Shown: positions 1 to 10,066, numbered from the stretch's first letter. The stretch is DNA of 64,000 nucleotides from an archaeon (GCA_021792955.1 JAJYTP010000002.1:56942-120941); one strand, 5' to 3'. Notes: generated by a model from the letters alone, not told the origin. A program made the numbers and translations.

Positions 1-2
1 AG

Positions 3-1310
3 GAATATACGCTTGTGATATCAGATAACGGCTCAGGTATTCCCAATGAAAAGATACCTCTGGCACTGGGAAAGGTCTTCTTCGGAAGCAAGTTCAAGCT
101 TAAACAATCCAGGGGGATGTTCGGCATGGGTGGGACCATGAGCATGCTCTATGCCCAGATAACCACCAACAAGCCCATAACCATAACCAGTTCCGTTGAT
201 GGGAAGACTTATCACCGCTACAGGATGATTATAGATATAGAAAAGAACCAGCCCACGGTTCTGGACTACTCCTCAGGCGACTCCAAGGGGTGGAGGGGAA
301 CGAGGATCGAATTGAACCTGATGGGGGACTATCTAAGGTCTGCATCCAGGATAGTTGAATATTTTAACAAGATAGCCTTGGTTACGCCATATGCCGAGAT
401 AGCGTTCCTGGATCCTATGGATCGGCTTTTCGTATATGCAAAGGGGACTGACCAAATGCCGACTCCTCCGACCGAGGTACTCCCTCATCCTCTGGGGGTG
501 GATGTAGAGGGACTTCGTAGGGCAATAAGGAGCTGGAAGGGTGGAGGGATAAGGAGTTTCCTTATCAAGAACTTTCACAGGGTGGGCCCCGGCATAGCTG
601 ATAAGTTCCTTGAATATGTAATGATAGATCCGACAAGGGATCCCAGAACGCTTTCAAGCGAAGAAATGGCCTCCTTAACGAATTCCCTTCAGACGTTCGG
701 CAAGTTCCTCCCGCCGGATGGCAGGTGCCTTTCTCCGCTTGGCAGGGAGATACTCCTTACCGGAATAAACAAAGAATTGAACCCCGAGTTTGCGGATGTA
801 GCCATAAGGGCGCCTGCGGCTTACGGGGGATTTCCATTTGTGGTTGAAGTAGGGCTGGCATATGGTGGGCAGATCAAGAGCGATAAATTATTGCTCTTCA
901 GGTTTGCAAACAGGATACCGTTGCTCTATGATGAGGGAAGCGATATAGCTTGGAAGGTGCTTATGGAGGATATTGACTGGAACCACTATAAGGTGCCCAT
1001 GGAGTCGCCCCTTGTAATAATCACTCATATATGCTCAACAAAGATTCCGTATAAGACTGTAGGAAAGGAATATATCTCGGACAGGCCAGAAATAGAAAGG
1101 GAGCTTAAGAACGCCATTAAAGAGGTACTGAGGGGGCTCTCACTGTACCTTGGAAAAAAGAGCAGCATGGAAAACATACAGCGAAAGTATAACATATACG
1201 CCAAATATCTCCCTCTGATCGCGCAATTTTCTACATCCCTGGCAGATAGAAAGAGGAAGCCCAATATCCAGCTGCTTCTGGGAGAAGGATCTTTGGATAT
1301 TTTTACGTAA
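3..1310 (+). CDS. top6B: DNA topoisomerase VI subunit B (5' end cut by window edge)
   Basis: Open frame continues upstream of the called start; GHKL ATPase motifs SDNGSGIP and RGMFGMGGTMS; followed by Top6A. Confidence 0.95.
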   Translation, partial: EYTLVISDNGSGIPNEKIPLALGKVFFGSKFKLKQSRGMFGMGGTMSMLYAQITTNKPITITSSVDGKTYHRYRMIIDIEKNQPTVLDYSSGDSKGWRGTRIELNLMGDYLRSASRIVEYFNKIALVTPYAEIAFLDPMDRLFVYAKGTDQMPTPPTEVLPHPLGVDVEGLRRAIRSWKGGGIRSFLIKNFHRVGPGIADKFLEYVMIDPTRDPRTLSSEEMASLTNSLQTFGKFLPPDGRCLSPLGREILLTGINKELNPEFADVAIRAPAAYGGFPFVVEVGLAYGGQIKSDKLLLFRFANRIPLLYDEGSDIAWKVLMEDIDWNHYKVPMESPLVIITHICSTKIPYKTVGKEYISDRPEIERELKNAIKEVLRGLSLYLGKKSSMENIQRKYNIYAKYLPLIAQFSTSLADRKRKPNIQLLLGEGSLDIFT

Positions 1311-1432
1311 GGGTGAATGATATCATATTTTCCGAAGCAGCGGATGAATTTGCGGGCAGAATAAGGGCCAGATTGCCGTCCTGAAGGTTCACGGGCATTA
1401 ACCTTTTTATAATCGCAAGGAGCAGGCCCCCC

Positions 1433-2509
1433 ATGAAAGGAGCAGACCGAAAATCCATCGTCAAGGATCAACTACACGAGATGGGGGTTAGGATATATGA
1501 TCTGCTTGATAGCGGTAAATATCCGGATATCGAGATGCCCAGCCGCTCCGTAAAGAACATAGAATATGACTCGAAGCTCAGGCAGTATGTGCTGGGGCCC
1601 ACAAGTGTAAAAAGGAACGCGAAAAACATTAAACACATAAGGCCATTTACCCAGTTGGTCTGGTTAGCGTCGTTCAGCAAGGAGCTTCTTTCTAACAGGA
1701 AGACATCCACTCTCAGGGATATATTTTATTCGGCGCAGGCGTACAACATAGACTTCGAAGATCAGAATGAATCAGACGAAGTAATTACCGAGCTCGAGTC
1801 CATACTTGGAAAAGCCAGAGAGGATTTTAACGTCTATCCAGAAGAGCGCAGCGCCATATTTGGGGATCTGACCATCGAGTACACTGTCCCCGGTTATGAA
1901 GGTAAACGGCTTGATTTGACATCCCACCCGGACGGCGTCATGATAGGACCGGCCCTGACAACCGCTGCGTTCGCACAGACAAACGCCGAAATGGTTTTGG
2001 TCATAGAAAAGGGGGCATTATTCACAAGGTTCGTAGAAGAAAAGGTCTACAAGAAATACAACGCGATATTAATAGATACGGTGGGTCAACCTCCGCGCAG
2101 CACCCGTTATATGATAAGGAGGCTCCATGAAGAATTAGGATTACCGGTATACGTGTTCACGGACGCGGACCCATGGGGAATGCACATAGCAATGGTGATA
2201 ATATCAGGTTCCGCCAACGCCGCGCATTTAAGGGAGTTGACTACGCCGGACGCCAAATGGGCCGGCGTCTGGGCTTCAGATATAAATAAGTATAAACTGC
2301 CTCATGACCCTCTCACGGAACTGGACGTAAAAAGGCTGTTCGAGTTGAAAAGCGACCCGCGTTATGGGGAAAAGCTGTGGAAGGATGAAATGGCCACCTT
2401 TTTGAAGTATAAAAAAAAGGCTGAACAGGAGGCCTTTGCCAGATACGGATTAACTTATATAGTTGATAAATACCTACCCGATAAGCTTAAATTATTAAAG
2501 GAGCAATGA
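1433..2509 (+). CDS. top6A: DNA topoisomerase VI subunit A (Spo11-like)
   Basis: TOPRIM motif VFTDADPWGMHIA, IDTVGQPPRSTRYMIRRL; adjacent to Top6B. Confidence 0.95.
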   Translation: MKGADRKSIVKDQLHEMGVRIYDLLDSGKYPDIEMPSRSVKNIEYDSKLRQYVLGPTSVKRNAKNIKHIRPFTQLVWLASFSKELLSNRKTSTLRDIFYSAQAYNIDFEDQNESDEVITELESILGKAREDFNVYPEERSAIFGDLTIEYTVPGYEGKRLDLTSHPDGVMIGPALTTAAFAQTNAEMVLVIEKGALFTRFVEEKVYKKYNAILIDTVGQPPRSTRYMIRRLHEELGLPVYVFTDADPWGMHIAMVIISGSANAAHLRELTTPDAKWAGVWASDINKYKLPHDPLTELDVKRLFELKSDPRYGEKLWKDEMATFLKYKKKAEQEAFARYGLTYIVDKYLPDKLKLLKEQ

Positions 2510-2512
2510 AAC

Positions 2513-2764
2513 ATGAGTTTTGAAAAGATTAAGGGTCCAACAGCTAAGGTCATCGGGATCATAGCGGTAATAATAGGGGCGTTGATAGTCTATTATGGTT
2601 ATTTATCATTAAAGAGCGTGAACTTGATACTAGTGGGTATGTACTACATGGCTGGGGCCCTTGTTATACTGGCCGGCGTGGTAGTGTTAATAGTTAAGAT
2701 AGATGGCCACTCGGCTGAAGGGTCAACCGGCGCTTCAGGCACGGAGAAGAAGGGTAAGCCCTAA
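2513..2764 (+). CDS. Small two-TM membrane protein, unknown function
   Basis: Two hydrophobic helices; starts 3 nt after top6A stop, likely co-transcribed. Confidence 0.6.
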   Translation: MSFEKIKGPTAKVIGIIAVIIGALIVYYGYLSLKSVNLILVGMYYMAGALVILAGVVVLIVKIDGHSAEGSTGASGTEKKGKP

Positions 2765-3048
2765 AGGTAGAGAAGAAGGGTAAGGCCTAAAATGTACATC
2801 ACAAACCAGCCCAGAATGAAAATTCCGATCCCATGATAGGACCCCTTTTTCATGGTCGCTACCTTCAGAAAGCTATTTGATCGGACCATTATGAAAGACG
2901 CCGCGTAGGCGATAACCGGCATGATAAACGCCAAGTAAGATGACATATGGGCATAAATTACAAAAGCGCTTCCGATTCCTGCTGCTATGGCTAGGATGGA
3001 CCTTAATAGGTATAGCTTATTTAGCTGTTTGGTCTTTGCTTCTTCCAT
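2761..3048 (-). CDS. Small ~3-TM membrane protein, possibly EMC6/Rab5IF-like
   Basis: ORF 2761..3090; MEEAKTKQLNK start at 3048 considered more likely. Three hydrophobic segments and C-terminal KGSYHGIGIFILGWFVMYILGLTLLLYL resembling archaeal EMC6-like proteins by eye only. Confidence 0.45.
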   Translation of the reverse strand: MEEAKTKQLNKLYLLRSILAIAAGIGSAFVIYAHMSSYLAFIMPVIAYAASFIMVRSNSFLKVATMKKGSYHGIGIFILGWFVMYILGLTLLLYL

Positions 3049-4897
3049 GGATTTTTTATCTGACTTGGAACTCTTTTTTTTAGCAGACAAGCTTAACGTA
3101 CTACTAGCTGGTTCGTACGTTAATAATATTTACGGCTTGGGTGAAGACAGGTTTTTACTGGTGACCAGGGGGATGAAGCCCATAGCGGTCAACATAGACC
3201 TGAGGTTGGGTATCTGGACTTCGAGCGAAGTTCAGGTTGAAAGGGTAACCAGTGAACAGACGACAGCCATGAGGAAATTGATAACTGGAAGGCGGATAGA
3301 CAGCGTGACATCCCCAAAAGGGGAACGCATAGTTATGTTCGATCTATTTAGGAGCAAGCTCGTCCTGGAGCTCTTTGGCAAGGGAAATATGTTGGTCCTT
3401 GATGACGCTTCCGTGATACAGTTCGCGCTAAGGGAGGAGATATACAGGGACAGGTCGCTGATCAGGGGTAAAACATATTCTCTGCCACCCTCAAGGGGCA
3501 GGCCGCTCCTTGACATAACGTCGATGCCGCCGGATTTTGAAGCCAACGTTCCGGTGGCCAAGTACCTTGGAACCAGCATTTCGACACCCCGAAAGTTCAT
3601 AGACGAGCTGCTCTATAGGCTGTCGATCGACCCCGTCAGGCCGGCCAGTTCCCTCACAGACGAAGAAAGGCGGAATATAATAGCGGAAGCTATAGAAATG
3701 ACGGAGGAGGTCCGGCGGTCTGATACGATATATATTTACAGGGACGATTTACATAGACCCTCTGCGCTCTCCTTTATCAGGCTTAATCATCTTGGCGAAG
3801 GGGAAATGATTAATGGGGTACTCCATGGCCTGGAAACGGTATTTTCAGGCCTCTCGGTGGGGGAGGAGGCTAGAGAGGAGGGACATCGTAGAGCTGAAAT
3901 AGAAGCTCAAAGGAAGGCCCTGTCGATTCACCTTGAAAAGGGGCGAACGCTTCGTGAATTGGCGAGTGCAATGATGGCCGGCGAAACGTCAAAGGTGGCG
4001 GATATAGCCAGCAAGGCCGGCTATATGATAGATGGAGGAAAGCTATCCATTGACAACATTGTAGTAAATCTTGAGAACACGTCGAGCGCCGCTTCGAGGA
4101 TATACGACTTGGCAAAGGACGTTGAAGCTGGTTCTCATAAGCTTGAAGCGGCCATAAATAGGCTGGAGAGTTCGATGCCGGTTACGAAGAAGGCTAAGGT
4201 TAAGGTCCTCAGGGCTAAGAAGTGGTACGAAAGCTTCAGGTGGTTTTATACGTCTGACGGATTGTTTATCATAGGCGGAAGGGATGCCAGCGGCAATATC
4301 ACGCTGCTCAAGAAGAGGCTCGAGGCTGGTGACCTTGTATTCCACGCTGATGTTCCGGGCTCGCCATTCTTTATACTAAGGGGTAAACCTTCAGAAATAT
4401 CAAAGATTGAAGTAGCGACAGCAACTATTTCATTCAGCAGGGCTTGGAGGGAAGGACTCCTCGCTGGTGATGTTTATTATGTGGACGCGGCCCAGGTCAG
4501 TAACACCGCGCCATCGGGCCAGTTTCTGGCTCACGGTAGTGCTATGATCTATGGTAAAAAGGAGTTCATAAAGGGGCTCAAGTTGGATCTGGGGGTTGGA
4601 GCCTTTGATGATGACGGGACTATGAAAGCCTACTGTTCACCTATAACCAGCGCTGATAGGTATTGCGATTACTACGTGGAAATAGTGCCGGGCAGGCTTT
4701 CGCAGGCGACCGTTGCTAAGAAGGTCTATCACATGTTGGTTGAAAACTATCATGACAGCACCCCCTCCATTGAGGATATCCAACGCTGCCTGCCTGCCGG
4801 CAACTCCGATATCCTGGGCTTGAGAAGAGGTAGACACACAGGGGGTAATGGTCAAGTAGGGGAACGCCATACGCCCGTTGATCTACGTAATGCATAG
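3047..4897 (+). CDS. rqcH: RqcH/NFACT (Rqc2 homolog) ribosome quality-control protein
   Basis: NFACT-N start (MDFLSDLELFFLADKLNVLLAGSYVNNIY), coiled coil, NFACT-R-like VYYVDAAQVSNTAPSGQFLAHGSAMIYGKKEFI. Confidence 0.85.
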   Translation: MDFLSDLELFFLADKLNVLLAGSYVNNIYGLGEDRFLLVTRGMKPIAVNIDLRLGIWTSSEVQVERVTSEQTTAMRKLITGRRIDSVTSPKGERIVMFDLFRSKLVLELFGKGNMLVLDDASVIQFALREEIYRDRSLIRGKTYSLPPSRGRPLLDITSMPPDFEANVPVAKYLGTSISTPRKFIDELLYRLSIDPVRPASSLTDEERRNIIAEAIEMTEEVRRSDTIYIYRDDLHRPSALSFIRLNHLGEGEMINGVLHGLETVFSGLSVGEEAREEGHRRAEIEAQRKALSIHLEKGRTLRELASAMMAGETSKVADIASKAGYMIDGGKLSIDNIVVNLENTSSAASRIYDLAKDVEAGSHKLEAAINRLESSMPVTKKAKVKVLRAKKWYESFRWFYTSDGLFIIGGRDASGNITLLKKRLEAGDLVFHADVPGSPFFILRGKPSEISKIEVATATISFSRAWREGLLAGDVYYVDAAQVSNTAPSGQFLAHGSAMIYGKKEFIKGLKLDLGVGAFDDDGTMKAYCSPITSADRYCDYYVEIVPGRLSQATVAKKVYHMLVENYHDSTPSIEDIQRCLPAGNSDILGLRRGRHTGGNGQVGERHTPVDLRNA

Positions 4898-4908
4898 GGT
4901 GGCTACAG

Positions 4909-5586
4909 GTGAATTCGATATTCCAAGAGGAGATAACGGCGTGCAACAGGTGCTCAAGGCTGGTCAAATATAGAACGCAGGTGCCACCAGCAAAGAGGTT
5001 CGAGCATTATAACTACTGGAGGAAACCGGTGGCAGGTTTCGGTGATCCGCAGGCAAAGCTGCTCATAGTTGGCTTGGCGCCATCGGCTCATGGGGGGAAC
5101 AGGACGGGCAGGGTTTTTACAGGTGATGAGTCCGGTCGCTTCCTGTTTTCAGCCCTTTACAGGGCCGGGCTTTCCAGTTCGCCGTCCTCTGAGGAAAGGG
5201 GTGATGGAATGACCTTACATGGTGTATATATTACCGCGATAGTCAAGTGCGCTCCGCCTGCAAACAAACCACTAACTATTGAAGCAGAAACATGTATCGA
5301 CAATTTTTTTCGCCGGGAGCTCGATGCGCTCAAGCCGAAGGCCATACTCGCCCTAGGCGGGTTTGCGTACATGTGGACCATTAAGGCCCTTGCAAAGAAT
5401 GGCGTTGACACGTCATCAGCAGGCCGGTTTGGCCATGGGGAGGCTTACAGGGTTGGCGATGACGGCCCATGGATCATCTGCTCATACCATCCATCACCTC
5501 AAAATACCTATACGGGTACCCTTACGGCCGAAATGTTTCTATTGACGCTTTTGAAGGCGTATGAACTTTCGGTTAATGTCGGGTGA
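4909..5586 (+). CDS. Uracil-DNA glycosylase, Fe-S type, family 5 (UDGb)-like
   Basis: CNRCSRL, GLAPSAHGGNRTGRVFTGDESGRFL, SYHPSPQNT motifs. Confidence 0.88.
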   Translation: MNSIFQEEITACNRCSRLVKYRTQVPPAKRFEHYNYWRKPVAGFGDPQAKLLIVGLAPSAHGGNRTGRVFTGDESGRFLFSALYRAGLSSSPSSEERGDGMTLHGVYITAIVKCAPPANKPLTIEAETCIDNFFRRELDALKPKAILALGGFAYMWTIKALAKNGVDTSSAGRFGHGEAYRVGDDGPWIICSYHPSPQNTYTGTLTAEMFLLTLLKAYELSVNVG

Positions 5587-5705
5587 TAAAGGAGTACAGC
5601 GGATCGGAAGGAACCGTGCGGGGCCAGTGAACGCCTTGCTTTAAATCGAGACGCAATACTCCTGAAAAGATGAAGGTCGCATGCTTTCGATTGTGCTGTT
5701 AAAAG

Positions 5706-6419
5706 TCAGTCGTTCTCCAGTTCGAGAGTACCCTTTAGATTCCTGATCCCTCCAAGCAGCTTTCCATCTAGCATGTACGCATTAAAATCTATCAAGCGTC
5801 TTTCAAAGAAGGGGATCTTCATTCGGGGGTTTCTGAGCCCCATCCCAGGAATGAACTGATTGAATGGTGGGATCAAAATGAAAGATGGCAGCTTCCCCGT
5901 GTCTTGGATAAGCCACACGGGATATTTTGAACTTCCATATCTGATAAATAGGTGCAAGTGCGCCATGATTATACAGTCCGAAGTGGCTACTGCCTTGCTG
6001 GGTCTCGCATGGCCGTGCAATATGCCATAGCTTCTTCCTTGGCTTTTTAGGACAGTGCCGCTCGGAGAGAAGACAGTTACGTAGCTAGGCAGGATTCTTT
6101 CAATAGATCCGTCATGGTTCCCTTTAACCAGGTTTACTTTGAACGATGCGTTTATTTCCTCCAGTAGTTCCAACAGCTCAGATATCTCTTCGGAGCCGGG
6201 GAACGTTATGGTGTTCTTGAGATCGCCAAGAATGTATAGCTCGGAGGCGTTGGAGGATGATGATAAAAGCCTGATGTAGTTTTTATAAGTTCTCGTAAGC
6301 GGGGGGATATGTATGCCCCTCCTCATCGCCTCAAACTCGTATCCGATATGGAGGTCCCCTATGACCAAGTATTTTTTATCGATTTCAAGCGCAGGGATAT
6401 CATCAACCAGCCTGATCAA
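5706..6419 (-). CDS. Calcineurin-like metallophosphoesterase
   Basis: GDLHIGYE, GDLKN, VKGNHDGS, LHGHARP motifs. Confidence 0.85.
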   Translation of the reverse strand: MIRLVDDIPALEIDKKYLVIGDLHIGYEFEAMRRGIHIPPLTRTYKNYIRLLSSSSNASELYILGDLKNTITFPGSEEISELLELLEEINASFKVNLVKGNHDGSIERILPSYVTVFSPSGTVLKSQGRSYGILHGHARPSKAVATSDCIIMAHLHLFIRYGSSKYPVWLIQDTGKLPSFILIPPFNQFIPGMGLRNPRMKIPFFERRLIDFNAYMLDGKLLGGIRNLKGTLELEND

Positions 6420-6434
6420 GGGCGGTCGGCTACT

Positions 6435-7172
6435 TTATCTGGATATATCAGTTGATGGAGGGGGTGACGCTGGCTTAAAAAGTGGAATCACTTCGTTAAA
6501 CGCATATTTTACGATATCCTCCTGTGTTCCCTGCGAAAAGATCGTTATTACGCTATTTCTGGTTAACCCTATAATTTGGTTGGCAGATCTGACCTTCACT
6601 ACTATATACCAGAGCAGGCCGTGTGTTTGATATTCCTTGAAGAGTTCAGTATCTGACAATCCTTCTCCATATAATGCTAATACATTTACACTGGGGATAT
6701 CCACTTGGTCAAAGAACGCCACCCTGGTTTCTTCGAGGCTCCTTCTATAGTATTCTAGAAAAGCCTCCGGGTCAATCCTTGCTTCAACTATGGTTCCTGG
6801 CTTCATGAATAAAATCTTACTCAATGTATTGGCTATTTCGTTTGCAATTCTCTTTTTGGCTAAAATTAACAGGAAAGTCTGGTCAACCAGCGACCTGATA
6901 AAGAAAGGTATCTTTGAAGTTGAAACAGCAGGCTTCCTGCCTTCCTTGAGGCCAAGGTAAACTATGTTATCCCTATAAAAGTCCCCTATGAGCGTTCCAT
7001 CCTTTATCTCCCTCACCTCGATCTCCGTCTTTAGGCTAAGGCCAGCCTCTGTATCCTCTGTCGAGTTCCGAAACCCCTGTAGCTTTTCTCCGAACATTTC
7101 TAGAGGATCATCAGAAAGGACCTTGAACAGCTTACCGGCTATCATTTTCAAGGGGCTAAAGGTTATGCTCAT
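6435..7172 (-). CDS. Conserved hypothetical protein
   Basis: Long ORF ending 15 nt upstream of the phosphoesterase start; no recognised motif. Confidence 0.6.
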   Translation of the reverse strand: MSITFSPLKMIAGKLFKVLSDDPLEMFGEKLQGFRNSTEDTEAGLSLKTEIEVREIKDGTLIGDFYRDNIVYLGLKEGRKPAVSTSKIPFFIRSLVDQTFLLILAKKRIANEIANTLSKILFMKPGTIVEARIDPEAFLEYYRRSLEETRVAFFDQVDIPSVNVLALYGEGLSDTELFKEYQTHGLLWYIVVKVRSANQIIGLTRNSVITIFSQGTQEDIVKYAFNEVIPLFKPASPPPSTDISR

Positions 7173-7259
7173 TAAAAACCTTTACTGGCCAAACGGCCTA
7201 TCTTGGCTAATCTATCAAATTAGGCGATGTTTAATTCGATCGTATAGGGTAAACTTTTC

Positions 7260-7854
7260 ATGAGGAGGAAAATTGTGGCTATTGGCGTTATAGCACTGGC
7301 AAATATGTACGGGCTAATCTCCGCCAGCCCTTTCCTTTTTAAAGCGAGCTTTGATGCGAGTTCGCTGTATCCATTAAATGAGCGCAAATTTGAACGCGAA
7401 TCAGACAATTTTTGTACCCTCGGTACTCCCGGCCGATATATTGACGATGATCTATAACGATTCATTATCGATGCCACTGGAATTTAATTTGAACGGTATG
7501 AGTGTACAAAGCGTAAACGATACGTACTTCGGAGAGTACTAGAACACAGGGAACGTTACACTAAGTGTTTATCTCCTGGATAACTATACAAATCCCGTCG
7601 TCTATTATTCAAGCCTGGCTAAGCCTGTAAGCGGTATATTAGATATCCTTTTATTGATAGTTGCAGGTATAGCCCTCCTTATAGGAGGGGCTGTAACAGC
7701 AGTCATATGGTTGTTGATGAGAAGGAGCCGTCCCTCAGTTAAAGAATACAACGGTTTCAATAGTAGCAAATATCTCCGTAATTCCAAGGTTTTAAGTGAA
7801 GGCTCCGCAAAAACATCTTGGGTAACTATTTTTGTCATAATTCCCAATTTTTGA
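7260..7854 (+). pseudogene. Disrupted secreted/membrane-anchored protein
   Basis: N-terminal signal peptide MRRKIVAIGVIALANMYGLISA in one frame, then a frame change near 7375 to SANLNANQTIFVPSVLPADILTMIYNDSLSMPLEF..., then in-frame TAG at ~7540 before NTGNVTLSVYLLDNYTNPVVYYSSLAKPVSG plus a C-terminal TM and RRSR tail. Confidence 0.75.
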
Positions 7855-8119
7855 CATAAAGTGGCCCCCAATCAGCAAATTACCCGAACATAATTTTATT
7901 GTCCTTGTTCGCCGTTAAATATAATTAACGAAGCTTGATAGGAATATGGATTAGCTGGTGGGCGACGATTCAGGGGTTAGCCCAGTCAACGATCACTCAC
8001 AGGCAAGGTGCTGCACAAAAAGATATACTGATCCATGGATGTGATGTAAAATCTGCGCATTAAGGGCCTCTGGAGGATGTACGCAAACCTTTTTATCAAC
8101 CAGCTTATAAAAAAAGGCC

Positions 8120-8872
8120 ATGGCGGAGCTAGATGGAAAGGTTTTATTCATAACTGGCGCATCTTCGGGCATAGGGTCGGCGGCTGCAAAAGTGGCTTTC
8201 AGGGAGGGCGCACTGCTGGCTTTAAACTACCATGAACATGAGGGAGGAATAAAAGAGCTGCTTGAAGGCCGTGATGGGGAAGCGAGGGTCCTTTCGGTTA
8301 AGGGTGATGTGACAAGAAGTGATAACGTTAGGGCAATGGTAGGATCGGTTATCAAAAAATTCGGTAAGATCGACGTTCTCATCAACAACGCAGGGGGTTT
8401 GCCTGAAAGGAGGCCTTTCCTCCAAACCGATACGGAATATTGGGATAAGCTCCTAAGCATTAACCTCAGGTCGGCATATATCGTAACAAGGGAAATTCTT
8501 CCCGGTATGGTTCAAAGGGGAGGTGGTGTCATCATAAACATATCATCAATCGCTGCGGTGGCGGGGGGAGGTATGGGGGCTTCGGCATATGCAACAGCAA
8601 AGGGGGGATTGGCTACCTTCTCTAGGGCGCTTGCAAAGGAATTTGGAACTAAGGGGATCAGGGCCATATCGGTTTTGCCAGGACTGATAGATACTCCATT
8701 TCATGAAAAGGCAGGCACAAAGGACCTAAATGAATGGGCAAAGAGGTCGGTCATGCTCGGCAGGGTTGGAAGGGCCGAGGAGGTTGGCGAGTTAATCTCC
8801 TTTTTGTCAAGCGACAGGGCCAGTTATATTACCGGTGTAAGTATTCAGATTGATGGCGGCTGGGCATATTGA
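8120..8872 (+). CDS. Short-chain dehydrogenase/reductase (SDR)
   Basis: TGASSGIG, NNAGG, YATAKGG (YxxxK), C-terminal SYITGVSIQIDGGW. Confidence 0.92.
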   Translation: MAELDGKVLFITGASSGIGSAAAKVAFREGALLALNYHEHEGGIKELLEGRDGEARVLSVKGDVTRSDNVRAMVGSVIKKFGKIDVLINNAGGLPERRPFLQTDTEYWDKLLSINLRSAYIVTREILPGMVQRGGGVIINISSIAAVAGGGMGASAYATAKGGLATFSRALAKEFGTKGIRAISVLPGLIDTPFHEKAGTKDLNEWAKRSVMLGRVGRAEEVGELISFLSSDRASYITGVSIQIDGGWAY

Positions 8873-8885
8873 GCGTATGACGCCA

Positions 8886-9245
8886 TTAACCATACACAGG
8901 AAGGTCCATAGGTGATGATTTAGTCCCCTTGCTCTTAATTATTTTCCTTTCAAAATAAACTAGAAGGGATATTGTAACCACTTCAAGTAAAAATATAACG
9001 TAAAGGAAATAGTTTCCTAGAAATATAATGCCTGCTAGCAAATATATTAATGAAATGCCATTTAAAAAATAGGACGCCATACGAGGGCCAAGGTCCAATA
9101 GATGAAGGGTTCCAATGGCCAATATGAAAATGAAAAAGGCCAAGCTTAGATAAGGAGAGGCCAACCCAATGGAAAGGATGAACATGATGAGGTAAGCTAC
9201 AGAAATTACAATATGAAACGTCCCGATAAGGAGGTTGGATTTCAT
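8886..9245 (-). CDS. Multi-TM membrane protein, unknown
   Basis: Four hydrophobic segments; ORF only. Confidence 0.5.
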   Translation of the reverse strand: MKSNLLIGTFHIVISVAYLIMFILSIGLASPYLSLAFFIFILAIGTLHLLDLGPRMASYFLNGISLIYLLAGIIFLGNYFLYVIFLLEVVTISLLVYFERKIIKSKGTKSSPMDLPVYG

Positions 9246-9354
9246 TTGCGAATAAAGCCTTGGGCGGTTCCATTTAACTATTTCTAAAAAATTGATTTAA
9301 TGAAGTGTTTAATAATGAATATTTCTTACACCAAGTTCCCATGTAGCCGACGAA

Positions 9355-9425
9355 CCTCATGAGGGATACTGGCATGAAGCTCACGAGCTTTAGCGTGAGA
9401 GGATGCCACATGGTAAAACTTTACC
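9355..9425. repeat. Three consecutive inverted repeats resembling an IS200/IS605-type right end
   Basis: CCTCATGAGG (9355-9364); TGGCAT-gaag-CTCACG-agctttag-CGTGAG-agg-ATGCCA (9370-9408); GGTAAA-ac-TTTACC (9412-9425). Confidence 0.55.
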
Positions 9426-9487
9426 GGAAGAAGTAGATAATTCAATATGTCGAAAGGTTTAAAGGGATCGATTGTGCATTTAAATAA

Positions 9488-10042
9488 ATGGTTAAGCTGG
9501 AATATGAGGACTCCTTCGTCAAAGCCGCTGGCATGCTGGGAGGAGAGGAATATGTACGCGTCGCTCGAGCCCTTCTTAATAATGTAGACGCCACCGATGA
9601 GGAAATAGCTAGCGCTACGGGTCTTAAAATAAATATAGTGAGGAGAGTGCTTTATGCGCTCTTTGAAAGGTCACTTATAATAGGTATAAGGTTTAAGGAC
9701 CCTAAAAAGGGCTGGTACGTATATAGATGGAAGGCGCAATCTGATGCAGTGGATACATTCCTGATGCGGGAGAGGAGAACCGTGCTTCAGAAGCTGACCG
9801 AAAGGCTGGAATATGAAAAATCAAACAGTTTTTATTATTGCGGCACACCTACCTGCAAGAAGAGAACGTTTGAAGAATCAATGATGGACCTCTTTAAGTG
9901 TCCAGAGTGCGGTAATACGCTTACACCATACGATAACTCAGAATTGATCAAGGCGATCGAGTGGAAGATAAATCAGATAAACGAAGAAATGGAACAGAAA
10001 AAAAGGGAGACGGAGAAGCCGATAGCGCCAAAGGAAAAGTAA
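9488..10042 (+). CDS. tfe: Transcription factor E (TFE-alpha)
   Basis: N-terminal winged helix followed by zinc ribbon CGTPTC...CPECG, typical TFIIE-alpha-like archaeal protein. Confidence 0.9.
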   Translation: MVKLEYEDSFVKAAGMLGGEEYVRVARALLNNVDATDEEIASATGLKINIVRRVLYALFERSLIIGIRFKDPKKGWYVYRWKAQSDAVDTFLMRERRTVLQKLTERLEYEKSNSFYYCGTPTCKKRTFEESMMDLFKCPECGNTLTPYDNSELIKAIEWKINQINEEMEQKKRETEKPIAPKEK

Positions 10043-10066
10043 CATCCCCATTGCTGGGCGCTAAAA

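Noticed and set aside
1025-1471. 148-aa minus ORF antisense to top6B
   Set aside because: Shadow ORF opposite a strongly conserved gene; composition is typical of antisense frames.
7913-7930. CGTTAA-atataa-TTAACG palindrome in the 7.9 kb gap
   Set aside because: AT-rich 6-bp arms in AT-rich intergenic DNA; likely chance without a nearby start.
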